Source: Planctomycetota bacterium (GTDB lineage Bacteria; Planctomycetota; Phycisphaerae; UBA1845). From it: a stretch of DNA of 58,381 nucleotides. Made by a program: the position numbers and the translations under genes. The notes beneath the pieces were generated by a model that did not search any database, was not told the origin of the DNA, and saw only the letters and a list, made by a program, of their open reading frames with translations. Position 1 is the stretch's first letter, and each line of letters opens with the position of its first letter. Shown here piece by piece: positions 28,862 to 37,480 of the stretch. The stretch is from positions 1 to 58,381 of the forward strand of contig JACQXM010000041.1 in the NCBI GenBank assembly GCA_016208685.1, given 5' to 3'.

Positions 28862-31030
28862 TCACGCGGCAATCGGCTGGCGGCCGAAGTAGAGCTTGGC
28901 GGCCGTCGCCAGCAGAAGCGCCAAGATCACCAGCCCCCATTCGGACACCGTGGGGATGGCGTCCAGGCAGCCCGGGGCGAAGGTGTCGTCGTCAACCCCC
29001 GGACATTGATCGATACAATCCTGATAGCCGTCGAAGTCGCTGTCCGCGCTCTCCGATACCCCGCACCCGCAGACGCCCGGCGCCGTCTTATTCGGATCCT
29101 GCGGGCAGCCGTCAAGGCAATCGAGCGTCATGTCGCCGTCGCTGTCGTCATCGGGCACGCCGCAGCCGCAAACCCCGGGGTCGCTTTTGCCGGAGTCCTG
29201 CGGACAGAGGTCCACGCAATCGGCGGTGCCGTCACCGTCGGAATCGGTCTCGGGATTCTCACAACCGCACTGTCCGGGCCCGAACTTCTCGCCGTTCTGC
29301 GGGCAGCCGTCGCACTGGTCGCGCAACCCGTCGCCATCGCTGTCGGGGTTGTCGCAAGCTCGTGGAGTGGCGAGTTCATTGTCACCCTGGTAGGTGCCGC
29401 CCGCCGCCTGGCACTCCTCTTGACTGATGAGCTCGCAGGCACCGTCGCCGTTGGACTCGACCAGGCAGCACGGACCCACTGGAACGGTACAGATCTCGGT
29501 CAGCCGGAAGTCACTCCGCGTGGGCGCGGTGAAGGCGCCGAAGGCGTACGTTCCCAAGGGGTTGCCGCCGGTGTCGCAATCCTCGGTGATGAACACCGTC
29601 TGCCCGAACTCGTCGTCGAGCGCCGTGCCACCGATGTCCCGTGCCCCGTCGATCGACGGCCCCGCGCCGTCGTTCGTACCGGTGATCATCAGGAAGACAT
29701 CCACGCCGCACTGGCCGGTGTCCGGATCGTCATCGCCGTCAGGCAGCAGCACGCCCGTGGGCATGCCGCCGTTGGGGGCGCAATTGACGACGTCACCGCC
29801 GGCGTTGCTGGGCCGCACGACACCGGGATTGACGGTGCACGTGGTTCCGGCGATTGGAGCATCGGGCAGGCACGCACCACCGCTCTGAACCGTCCACAAG
29901 GCGACAGTGACCGAATACGGCGTCCCGTTGGCCTCGGCACGGCAGGGGACCGGGGGATTGGTTCCGTTGTTGCACTGCGGATTGGTCGCCAGGTTCCGCG
30001 CCTGGGTGAGCAGTTTGTAGCTGATGAGTTCGCGGCCGGCGTGGTAGCTCAGTTCGATGTCGTCGCCCTGGTGGCCGCCGCGACAAGCATTGACGCCCTG
30101 AGGGCTGAAGCTGCCGGTGAGCACACCCTCCGTGCGCCACGCGAGGCAGGGATTGGGGTCGATACAAGTATTCCCGGCCTCGTCGCAGGCCTGGAAGCCG
30201 GCGCACGGGTTACCGCCCTGGGCGCACGCCCCGGTGGGCAGACACACGCCGGGGCCGTCGCAGAACAGCCCGTTGTCGGTGCAGATCGCCGGATTGGCAG
30301 AGCAGGGCATACAGACATCGGTCGCCTCGTCGCAGACGGGCGTGGTGCCGGAGCAGGCGGGCGTGGGGGATGGCGCGCACTGGCCGCCGGTGCAGACTTC
30401 GGCCCCGTTGCAGAACACTCCGTCCTGGCAGTCGGCGGGGGAGGTGCACGGTCCGAAGACGCGCACAAAGCCCGGGGAGCCCGAACCGCTGAAGCCGTCC
30501 ACGATGATGTAGTAGGTCGTTCCGGTCACCAGCGATGCCGTTACGCTGGCGGAGTAGGGGGCGCCGCAACTGTTGCAACTGTCATCGTCCTGCGCCACGC
30601 AGGTGGTGCCGGGACAGGTGTCTCCGCTGCGCAAGGCGAGCGAAGTATCAAAACCGGTCCCGCAAGTGGCGAAGGTCCACGTGCCGCTGGTCGCCACTCG
30701 GAACTGCGCGATGCCGTCGGCGGCGCCTCCGCCGTAAAACGAGCAACTGCCGCCGCAGGCGGGCGTACAGGCCGGATCACAACCGAAGTTGTTCGCCAAT
30801 CCCGTGGTGTCGTAAGGAAGGAACCCGCCGCTGCCGATGGTGCCCAGCGTCGGTGCCGGGCAGGCGTCACCCACAAAGCCCGGGCCGGTGGGCGGTGGTT
30901 CCCCCTGGCCCGTGACGGTCGTGGTCGCATGCCCACCGGTTGCTTGCGGATCGAGCGGGTCGGCCACCACGCTGCCGCTCAGTAGGCCCAGCACCGCAAA
31001 TACCTTCCAGATCCTCACTTCCATCCTCAC
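28862..31030 (-). CDS. Secreted Cys-rich protein with TSP3-like repeats and IPTL-CTERM-like tag
   Basis: A 722-residue exported protein. The signal peptide is MEVRIWKVFAVLGLLSGSVVA. An N-terminal beta domain of PPC type (GTWTFATCGTGFDTSLALRSG...TTYYIIVDGFSG) is followed by a Cys-rich segment with CxNGAEVC-type units, a central beta-rich domain, then three 33-residue CGCG/DxDxDG repeats. The C-terminus is IPTVSEWGLVILALLLATA plus a basic end, an IPTL-CTERM-like sorting tag. I place the start at GTG 31030 because GGAGG lies exactly 6 nt upstream; the ATG at 31024 is an alternative. It is a surface or matrix protein of unknown binding partner. Confidence 0.8.
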   Translation of the reverse strand: MRMEVRIWKVFAVLGLLSGSVVADPLDPQATGGHATTTVTGQGEPPPTGPGFVGDACPAPTLGTIGSGGFLPYDTTGLANNFGCDPACTPACGGSCSFYGGGAADGIAQFRVATSGTWTFATCGTGFDTSLALRSGDTCPGTTCVAQDDDSCNSCGAPYSASVTASLVTGTTYYIIVDGFSGSGSPGFVRVFGPCTSPADCQDGVFCNGAEVCTGGQCAPSPTPACSGTTPVCDEATDVCMPCSANPAICTDNGLFCDGPGVCLPTGACAQGGNPCAGFQACDEAGNTCIDPNPCLAWRTEGVLTGSFSPQGVNACRGGHQGDDIELSYHAGRELISYKLLTQARNLATNPQCNNGTNPPVPCRAEANGTPYSVTVALWTVQSGGACLPDAPIAGTTCTVNPGVVRPSNAGGDVVNCAPNGGMPTGVLLPDGDDDPDTGQCGVDVFLMITGTNDGAGPSIDGARDIGGTALDDEFGQTVFITEDCDTGGNPLGTYAFGAFTAPTRSDFRLTEICTVPVGPCCLVESNGDGACELISQEECQAAGGTYQGDNELATPRACDNPDSDGDGLRDQCDGCPQNGEKFGPGQCGCENPETDSDGDGTADCVDLCPQDSGKSDPGVCGCGVPDDDSDGDMTLDCLDGCPQDPNKTAPGVCGCGVSESADSDFDGYQDCIDQCPGVDDDTFAPGCLDAIPTVSEWGLVILALLLATAAKLYFGRQPIAA

Positions 31031-31645
31031 GCCGCACCTCCTCGAGCATGCCATTTGCGTCGTTGTCGCGTCCTTCGGAGCGACAAAGCGCCGCCACCCG
31101 CCGTCGCCGTCAACGGGGCGAAGCCCCGCGCCGGTTTTGATGCATCCGCCGCCAGAACCCCGGCCAACGCCAACGCCCGCCAGCGCGTCCCCGGCAGCAC
31201 GCCGTGCTGCCCCGCCCCACAACACGCAAGCGTAAGCCGCGCGTTTAATTCACGCCGCGGGCGCGGTTCACCGCGCTGGCGGCGAGCGTTGGACGGCCGG
31301 AATCCGCGCGGGGCGCACCACCACTCACATCCGGCGCCCGGCCCAACCTCGGGCTTCCGCACTCTTCGCTTCGAAGTCCCCAATAGGGGCTGACACGATG
31401 TGCTTCCGCCCTCCAGAACCCCCGCAGCCGCCCAACAGCTTGGGTGCTGTCCGTCACCCACGTTGCGTGGTCGGCGCAGACCCCCATCGGGCCATAATAC
31501 TATACTCCATCATGCCAGCGCTGTTCAACGGGGCGCCGGTTAAAGTATATCGACCTACCCGCGGGGCCGCTGATGCACGCGCAAGTTGTTGTTAAATAAT
31601 AGATTATACGAAGCTCGGCGCCAGCCGGCCAGGCACGGTGGGGAT
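31031..31645. other. Intergenic with an AT-rich promoter patch
   Basis: About 615 bp upstream of the IPTL-CTERM-like gene and downstream of the AhpD-family gene. It contains the candidate minus-strand promoter at 31499-31528 and an AT-rich stretch at 31586-31612. No gene is supported; a 147-codon + strand frame beginning at 31586 is only the complement of the AhpD-family gene. Confidence 0.4.
31499..31528 (-). promoter_or_regulatory. Candidate promoter upstream of the IPTL-CTERM-like protein gene
   Basis: On the minus strand TTGAAC (31523-31528), 18-nt spacer, TATAGT (31499-31504). It would give a leader of about 460 nt before the GTG at 31030, unusually long but in the right direction. Confidence 0.45.
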
Positions 31646-32203
31646 CTACGCGGCCCCCGGGGGCGGCATTCCCCGCTCCAGATCTACCCCCAGACCATCA
31701 GCGACGCGGTTGATGTAGTTGAAGAAGCCGATAACCTGCGTCGCATCGCTGATGGCGGCGTCGGAAAGGCCCGCACTCCGCAAGCGGTCAACGTCCGCTT
31801 CGGATACACCCGCGGGGTTCAGCGTCAGCTTGACGGCGTGGTCGCAGAGGGCACGGTCGGCCGGCCCCAGCTCCGCCTGGCGGTAATCGCTCTTGATCTG
31901 CCCTACCCAGCGATCGTTAGCGACCTCGGCACGGAGGTCGAAGGCGTGGGCCTCGGTTCAGTAGTGACAATGGTTGGCACGCGAGACGACCACCGCGAGC
32001 ATCTCGCGCTGCGCCCGGCTGAGTGCTGAAGGACCACGCATGGTGGCGACGTAGAGTTCCACCATGGCCTTCAGGGCCGCGGGGCTTAGACTCTGAATCT
32101 TGAGGATGTTGTAGACCCGCCCGGCGCGTTGCACCGCGGCGTCGTACACCTCGGCCAGGAGTCCCTCGGCGCGGTGTTCGTCGACGGTCTGAATCCAGGC
32201 CAT
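31646..32203 (-). CDS. AhpD-like/carboxymuconolactone-decarboxylase family peroxidase, probable selenoprotein (TGA = Sec82)
   Basis: From ATG 32203 the frame reads 81 residues to a TGA at 31958-31960 and then continues without another stop to a TAG at 31646-31648, giving 185 residues. The part before TGA ends SRANHCHY; the part after begins TEAHAFDLRAEV and later has LCDHAVKLTLNP and IGFFNYINRVADGLGVD, all in register with the peroxidase-related AhpD-like family. The active site would be C79-H-Y-U82-x3-H86, with the TGA exactly at the second Cys of the usual CxxC. A SECIS-like hairpin follows (31921-31940). A nonsense mutation or a sequencing error of TGC/TGT to TGA is the alternative. The promoter is just upstream, leaderless-type. 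A conventional caller would report only an 81-residue fragment. Confidence 0.82.
31921..31940 (-). promoter_or_regulatory. Candidate bacterial SECIS hairpin
   Basis: On the minus strand CGACCTC (31940-31934) pairs with GAGGTCG (31927-31921), a perfect 7-bp stem closing a 6-nt loop CGTGCC. The loop lies 24 nt after the TGA, and a G is the second loop base. As I recall, bacterial SECIS elements have the apical loop about 16-37 nt downstream of UGA with a G in the first two loop positions, so all criteria are met. Confidence 0.65.
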
Positions 32204-32209
32204 GACAGC

Positions 32210-32238
32210 ATGTTACAGCCGTTCGGCGCGGCACTCAA
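32210..32238 (-). promoter_or_regulatory. Promoter of the AhpD-like gene, leaderless-type
   Basis: On the minus strand TTGAGT (32233-32238), 17-nt spacer, TAACAT (32210-32215), then 6 nt to the ATG at 32203. Transcription would start at or next to the start codon; no Shine-Dalgarno is present. Confidence 0.55.
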
Positions 32239-32325
32239 TCCACCGTAACCCGGCGCGGCGAGAGCGCCGGCGGCGCGGGACCGGCGCGCGCTATAGGACC
32301 AGCGCGCTGCGGGATCGGCGCGCGC

Positions 32326-32350
32326 TGTGGGACCGGCTTTCCAGCCGGTC
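32326..32350. repeat. Dispersed palindrome TGTGGGACCGGCTTTCC
   Basis: A 25-bp element with a GACCGGC/GCCGGTC palindrome, also present at 1541-1565 inside the sulfatase gene. Degenerate relatives (GGACCAGCGCG, GGATCGGCGCG) lie just before it at 32275-32325. Confidence 0.6.
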
Positions 32351-32461
32351 AGCCAGTCATCCGGTCACCACGCCCGACCCGCCGGCCATGTTATGCGCAG
32401 ATTCCTGCCAACCCGGCTTCCCTCCGCCGCAGCGTTCGGAGCGCCGAGGACCCTGCGAAGG

Positions 32462-33094
32462 TCAACAGCGCGCCCGGCGCCGACGGGCCGCTCGCGACGC
32501 CGGGGACCGGCGCAGCGCCAGCGTACCGCCGGTCAGGATCAGCCCCACCATGGCGGCAACTCCCCAGAAGGAAACCGCGGGAATGGTGCTCAACATGCAG
32601 GTGTCCCCGCTGATCGGTTCATCCTGCCCGTCGAAGGAGGCGACCCCCACAAAGCACTGGGGGCCGCTCGTGCCGGCCGGCGGAGTAACGTCATAGGTCA
32701 CCAGGGCGGGAATGGACGGCGCGAAAAACGGTCCCCACTTGATCTTGCCTGTCTGCGTGTCGAACGAGCCGCTGTCGCTGATGTTGGACACCGGCCAGTC
32801 GGTGGGCGGCTGGTCCTCGACGCCGACCGCGGTCGTTCCTACGGGCGCGTTGATGGCGATGGGAACGTCAATTGCCGGTCCGCCCGCCACGTACCCGTTG
32901 GGAAGCTCGCGCGATGCATTCTGCGCCAGCGCCGGGCTCGCCATCAGGCACCAGCCCAGCAGTACCAGCCCCCGTCGCTTCGCCGGCGCTGGGCCAGCGG
33001 ACAAACACCCGCGGTGCCCGAACGTGTCCGCCGGGCGGCGGGCGGCGTCACGCGGCGCGCGCCGCCCCTGCAGCGCACGACGGCCGCACCGCAT
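32462..33094 (-). CDS. Small secreted protein with one KWGPF module and IPTL-CTERM-like tag
   Basis: A 210-residue exported protein. A basic leader is followed by the signal segment RRGLVLLGWCLMASPALAQN. The mature part is one module of about 75 residues (DWPVSNISDSGSFD, then KIKWGPFFAPSIPALVTYDV, GVASFDGQDEPISGDTC) that also occurs in the protein encoded just upstream. The C-terminus IPAVSFWGVAAMVGLILTGG plus Arg-rich tail resembles IPTL-CTERM sorting tags. The ATG at 33094 is one base after the stop of the upstream gene, so the two are probably co-transcribed and coupled. The leader before the hydrophobic segment is long (about 40 residues); a shorter start at an internal TTG is possible. 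Confidence 0.72.
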   Translation of the reverse strand: MRCGRRALQGRRAPRDAARRPADTFGHRGCLSAGPAPAKRRGLVLLGWCLMASPALAQNASRELPNGYVAGGPAIDVPIAINAPVGTTAVGVEDQPPTDWPVSNISDSGSFDTQTGKIKWGPFFAPSIPALVTYDVTPPAGTSGPQCFVGVASFDGQDEPISGDTCMLSTIPAVSFWGVAAMVGLILTGGTLALRRSPASRAARRRRARC

Positions 33095-33095
33095 T

Positions 33096-35582
33096 CTAGC
33101 GCTTAACGGTGATGGCCTGATTGTTCCCATCGAAGGAGACCGTTCCCGAAAGCGCCTCCAACCCGGCAGTGCCCTTGCGCGACGCTCCGCGGTTCGACAG
33201 CGAATTCGACGGCGAGAGCAACCGCAGCGAGACGTTGCGCGCGAGGTTCATGGTGAATGGCCCCCACTTCACCTTGTTGTGCTCGGCGTCGAACCCGCCG
33301 CCGTCGGAGATGTCGACGGCGCTCCAACCGGTGGGAAGGAACAGATCCAGCGCCACCGCCCGCCCGTCCGTCGGCGGCTCGATGGACACGATGACGTCGT
33401 AGTCGCCGACGCGGTGCCGACCCGGTCCCGCGTGCCGAAGCACGGTAGCGGAGGCGGTTCCGGCCGAGCCGCTCTTGCCCTCCGCCGTGGAACCGGTGCG
33501 GCTGCGATTGCCGCCGCTGCCACAGCAGTGGTCATTCGCGCCGGTGCAGGGTTGCGGCAGCCAGGCATTGGCGTCGCCGTCCCAGCAGTAGCACTCGCCG
33601 TTGCGCCACAGGTACGCCGCGCGGGTCATGCCCGACATGTCGTCATTGCAGCCGTGCATCCAGGCGCAGGCGTAGCCGATGACTTCGCACAGGCTCACGG
33701 CGCCGTCGCCGCAGGCGGCGTTGGCGCAGGCCGCGCAATCGCCCACCGGGCAGGCGGCGCAGGGCGGCTGCGGGGTATCTGCCGGGCTGGGCGGACAACA
33801 GGGTGTCAGACAAGTGTCGCCACAGATGGGCGAGTTCACGCCGTCCACCGAGACGTTCCCCGAGAAGCACGCCGGATCCGCGGTGTCATCCGGCGGCATG
33901 ACGCCGTAGGAGACGTTGCCCGGCAGGGGCGGGAACAACGGCCCCCACTTGACCTTGTGGTTGACCGCATCGTAGTTGCCGCCGTTGCTGATGAACGTCA
34001 CCACCCAGCCCGCGGGCGGCGTGTCCTCAAGGGCAAAGACGCTGGTGTTGGACGGGGGATTCAGCGCGATGACCACCGCTTCCTCGATGCCCGGGCAGTA
34101 GGTGTAGTCGGCGATGCTCGGGCCGCTGAGGTAGCGATGCGCCGGGCAGGGCGGCGGCGCGCACTGGCCGAAATGCGCAATGCCCACGCCCGCGCGATCA
34201 GCCTCGCACTCGTTGGAATAGGTGACGTTGTCGCACCCGCACACCGGTGCCCAGATGGCCGGACAGGCTCCCGGACGGGGCACGCAGACGCCGCCGGCGT
34301 TCGTCGGGTTGCTGCCGCAGTTACCGGGCGGGAACTTGCAGAATTCGTCGGGGCCGCACGGTGGATCGTTGGGGCCGCCGCAGGGTGCCAGGCAGGGGCC
34401 GCGATGCGCCAGGGACATTCCCGCCGCGTCCGCTTCGCACTCGTTGCCGTAGGTTACTCCGTCGCATCCGCACACCGGGTCCCAAACGTCGGGACAACCG
34501 GGCGGGAAGGGCGTGCACACACCCTGGAAGTCGCAGCAGCAGTGCCCCAACGGCAGCTTGCAGAACTCGCCCGTCGCGCAGGGTATTCCCGCGATGCCGC
34601 CGCACAAACTGGCACCCGCCGGGTTCGCCAGAACGTGCAGCACGGTGTCGAAGCAGACCATGTTGTTTATGGACACCAACACGTCGATCGCCGGGAAACC
34701 GCCGCCGCCCACCACCCATCCACTGTCGAAGTGCTGCGGCGGTTCGTTGCCCACCACCAGCTCAAGGCTCATGCGCTGCTGAACCGCGAACTCCCCGCCC
34801 ACGAAGTAGCGCCCGAACCCGGTGACGGGCATGCCGGTCGTGCCGTTGGGTGACAGCACCTGCCACTGCACGTTGAGCACCGCGAACTCCTGGAACAGCC
34901 CGTTGTCGGACAGCCGCACCAGCGTAAACGGCCCCACCATCGGGCGCTGCTGTTCGAGCAGGCAGTCGCACGGATCCCAGCACCCGCGCTGAAACGTAGC
35001 GCCTGGCGCCAGCGCGTAGGGGATGATGTCGCTGTTGGGTACGCGGTTCGCGAACAGATGAAAGGCGCGGTCCCAGCAGAACATGTTGTTCATCGAGACC
35101 GTGATCTCGATCCCGGTGTTGGCCTGGATCTCCACCCATCCGCTGTCGTAGTGCTGGACGGGATCGCCGCCGACCACGAGGTCCAGCTCCAGTCGCTGCT
35201 GTAACACGGGGATGACGCTCGGACTTCCTATGCTGTACTTACCCCGGCCGGTGACCAGCCGCGTGGCGCCGCCGGCGGGATCGGGTGTCGCGATGTACCA
35301 CTGCACCTCTTCCACCGCGTATGTTTCCAGCCCGGTGTTGGTGGGCCCCGTGTGGCGCAGCCGCAAAGTGCCGGAGAGCGGCACTGCGGAAAGAATCGGA
35401 CACATGCAGGGCGGGAAGCAACCCTCCTCGAAGGAACTGGGCGGGTTCAAGCGAAAGACCGCACCCGGCCCGGCCCCCAGGGGGTCCGTCGCGAGTGCCG
35501 GCGCCGTCGGCAGCGCCATCGTCCCGACCAGCGCGATGATGGTGAAGAAACTCCGGAGTGACAAGCCGTTTCGCAGGTTCAT
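33096..35582 (-). CDS. Large secreted protein with Kazal-like domains and KWGPF modules
   Basis: An 828-residue exported protein. The signal peptide is MNLRNGLSLRSFFTIIALVG...APALA; the start at 35582 is fixed by GGGAGG 7 nt upstream. Two related N-terminal domains of about 120 residues each (QHYDSGWVEIQ / QHFDSGWVVGG and VSMNNMFCWD / VSINNMVCFD) precede two Kazal-type inhibitor-like domains (VCGCDGVTYGNECEAD and VCGCDNVTYSNECEAD). Then come two KWGPF modules separated by a Cys-rich segment resembling a dockerin-associated domain (CDDMSGM-type stretch near residue 660). There is no C-terminal sorting tag; the frame ends in the last module. The tag may be supplied by the coupled downstream protein. 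The role is unknown: protease inhibition or matrix adhesion are options. Confidence 0.8.
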   Translation of the reverse strand: MNLRNGLSLRSFFTIIALVGTMALPTAPALATDPLGAGPGAVFRLNPPSSFEEGCFPPCMCPILSAVPLSGTLRLRHTGPTNTGLETYAVEEVQWYIATPDPAGGATRLVTGRGKYSIGSPSVIPVLQQRLELDLVVGGDPVQHYDSGWVEIQANTGIEITVSMNNMFCWDRAFHLFANRVPNSDIIPYALAPGATFQRGCWDPCDCLLEQQRPMVGPFTLVRLSDNGLFQEFAVLNVQWQVLSPNGTTGMPVTGFGRYFVGGEFAVQQRMSLELVVGNEPPQHFDSGWVVGGGGFPAIDVLVSINNMVCFDTVLHVLANPAGASLCGGIAGIPCATGEFCKLPLGHCCCDFQGVCTPFPPGCPDVWDPVCGCDGVTYGNECEADAAGMSLAHRGPCLAPCGGPNDPPCGPDEFCKFPPGNCGSNPTNAGGVCVPRPGACPAIWAPVCGCDNVTYSNECEADRAGVGIAHFGQCAPPPCPAHRYLSGPSIADYTYCPGIEEAVVIALNPPSNTSVFALEDTPPAGWVVTFISNGGNYDAVNHKVKWGPLFPPLPGNVSYGVMPPDDTADPACFSGNVSVDGVNSPICGDTCLTPCCPPSPADTPQPPCAACPVGDCAACANAACGDGAVSLCEVIGYACAWMHGCNDDMSGMTRAAYLWRNGECYCWDGDANAWLPQPCTGANDHCCGSGGNRSRTGSTAEGKSGSAGTASATVLRHAGPGRHRVGDYDVIVSIEPPTDGRAVALDLFLPTGWSAVDISDGGGFDAEHNKVKWGPFTMNLARNVSLRLLSPSNSLSNRGASRKGTAGLEALSGTVSFDGNNQAITVKR

Positions 35583-35740
35583 GTTCGATCCTCCCACATG
35601 AAGGTCCCACGGGTTCCGGGCGAGTGTGCGCAAGCCTACCGCGCCCCATACGTCCGTTCAAGGGCCTGCCGAGGCCGAACGGGACGGCCACACCGCGAAA
35701 AGTGTGGGTGCAAGCCTTTGGCCGGCTGCGGTTATGATGT

Positions 35741-37480
35741 TTAGTCGAGCCGGAACAGAATCGATTTGGCGTGGTCGGGATCCAACGCGAAGTCGACCGG
35801 GAGGGGCGGGGTATCGATGATTTCCAGGCGCCGCCCGGCCGTGCCCTGACGGACGGCCGCGCGCAGCGCGCCTGGCGTCATGCGGCGGTAATTCGTGGAA
35901 ACCAACATCATGCCCCCGCTGCGAAGTACCACGGCGGCCGCCGCCAGAAGGGCGGGAAGATCCCGGACGACGGAGAAGCTCTGCTTCGCGCGCCGACCAT
36001 GCGCGAAACTCGGCGGATCGATGACGATCAGGTCGAACGACTCACCCGTGCGTTCCGCGCGCTTCAGGTATCCCAGGGCATCGGAGCGCACGAGACGATG
36101 GGCCGCCGTATCCACGCCGTTGGCCGCGAGATTCCGCCTGCCCCAATCCAGGTTCCTCGGTGAAAGATCGACGCTGACCGTGGACTTGGCGCCGCCGACC
36201 GCCGCGGCCACGGAGAACCCGCAGGTATAGGCAAACAGGTTGAGGACGTCTCTTTCGGCGCCGGACTCGTGGACGCGGCGGCGATTGTCGCGTTGGTCCA
36301 GAAACAAACCCGCGGAGAAGCCGTCGTAGGGCCGAACAAGGTACCGGACCTTGCCTTCATGGATGGCGAACTCAGGCGGGACCGCCTCTCCCAGAAGCGG
36401 TTCCGGCGTCTGCATGCTGTGCAGCACGGCGGGGCTCGCGCTTTGCCGATCGCGCAGAAACCACTTCACGTACACAGCGCGGACACCCAGCATGTGCTGA
36501 TACCAGCGGGCGATCCGCCGCAAGGCCTCCTTCAGCGCACGGTCCTCCTCGGATACCTGGAGAATGACCACTTCGCCGAGGCATTCCGCGACCAATCCTG
36601 GAAGGTCCTCCACGTCGCCGGTGACCAGGCGGAAGGCGTTGGTGTCCGCGCGGGCAAGGAGCGGGAGTCGGCGAGTCAGCGCCGCGTGCAGAGGACGATC
36701 AACATCCAACTGGCCGCTCAACACGGCGGGGAAACCGGCGGGCGGTGGGGCGCTGATGCTGCCGGCGGCAACGCCCGGCAGACGGGGCAGGCGTAGTCTG
36801 CTCAGATGCAGTCGCGTGGAAGCCGCGTCCGTCTTGTCGTGCGAACGGTCGTGCAGTCGGTCGCCGAGGAGGCGCAGCTCAACGGCGCGCAACTGGGCTC
36901 GGAGCGCATGCGTGGTCTCGACGGTCGTCCAGCAGCGGATCAGCGAAAACGACTCCGTGCCGCGCAGGAAGTGAAGCCTGGACCGCCGCCCCGTTGACGA
37001 GAGATCAGGGTGCGCCGGTCGTCTCGAGCCTCTTGCGGCGGCGGGTCTGAGCGACTGACCTCGCGAGGCCCCATGCACGGCCTCCACCTCCAGGCGCGGC
37101 TTGGGCATACGCCCCACGACGACGGCCAGGTATTCCTGTTCCATTCGGTTAGCACGCAGGCTCTTGCGAAGCCCGGCGGCAAGTTCGCGGTCGGAGCAGA
37201 GCAGTAGTACACCGGATTCGTAGCGGCTAAGGCGGTTGACCGGACGCATGGAATCCGAGCCGAGATCGTTCAGCCAATCGACTAAACCCGTCGGCGCAGA
37301 CTTTGAACCGGCAGCACTGGAGAGGGCGCCCGTGTCCACACCCGCCGGCTTCGCCACCGCCAGTAGCGGGCTGCGATGAAACAAGACGGGCACCAGCTTC
37401 TGGAACAAGGCTCTACAGTCAATCGGCGGGGACACCGCAGGCGGTCCGGCAGGCGTCGGGATGTCACTCAGGGTTTTCAC
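35741..37480 (-). CDS. Fusion of degenerate RluA-type pseudouridine synthase and RlmI-like rRNA methyltransferase
   Basis: A 579-residue protein, GTG start. Residues about 30-225 follow the RluA fold: LLAVAKPAGVDTG, then NRLSRYESGVLLLCSDRELAAGL, then THALRAQLRAVELRLLGDRL. In active RluA enzymes the second motif is HRLDxxTSG; here Asp is replaced by Ser85 and Thr by Glu88, so catalysis is not expected. Residues about 270-579 are a class I methyltransferase of the RlmI/RlmK group: FRLVTGDVEDLPGLVAECLG, DGFSAGLFLDQRDNRRRV, VLNLFAYTCGFSVAAAVGG, FDLIVIDPPSFAHG. It probably methylates 23S rRNA cytosine, with the dead pseudouridine synthase part serving as RNA-binding domain in place of the usual PUA. 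Single gene, no operon partners. Confidence 0.82.
   Translation of the reverse strand: MKTLSDIPTPAGPPAVSPPIDCRALFQKLVPVLFHRSPLLAVAKPAGVDTGALSSAAGSKSAPTGLVDWLNDLGSDSMRPVNRLSRYESGVLLLCSDRELAAGLRKSLRANRMEQEYLAVVVGRMPKPRLEVEAVHGASRGQSLRPAAARGSRRPAHPDLSSTGRRSRLHFLRGTESFSLIRCWTTVETTHALRAQLRAVELRLLGDRLHDRSHDKTDAASTRLHLSRLRLPRLPGVAAGSISAPPPAGFPAVLSGQLDVDRPLHAALTRRLPLLARADTNAFRLVTGDVEDLPGLVAECLGEVVILQVSEEDRALKEALRRIARWYQHMLGVRAVYVKWFLRDRQSASPAVLHSMQTPEPLLGEAVPPEFAIHEGKVRYLVRPYDGFSAGLFLDQRDNRRRVHESGAERDVLNLFAYTCGFSVAAAVGGAKSTVSVDLSPRNLDWGRRNLAANGVDTAAHRLVRSDALGYLKRAERTGESFDLIVIDPPSFAHGRRAKQSFSVVRDLPALLAAAAVVLRSGGMMLVSTNYRRMTPGALRAAVRQGTAGRRLEIIDTPPLPVDFALDPDHAKSILFRLD

Noticed and set aside
28628..30985. 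785-codon plus-strand open frame opposite the IPTL-CTERM-like gene
   Set aside because: The minus-strand protein has signal peptide, repeats and sorting tag; the plus-strand translation is Ala/Val/Gly-rich with no domain.
31586..32029. 147-residue plus-strand open frame
   Set aside because: It is the complement of the TGA-interrupted AhpD-like gene, which has real family similarity on both sides of the TGA.
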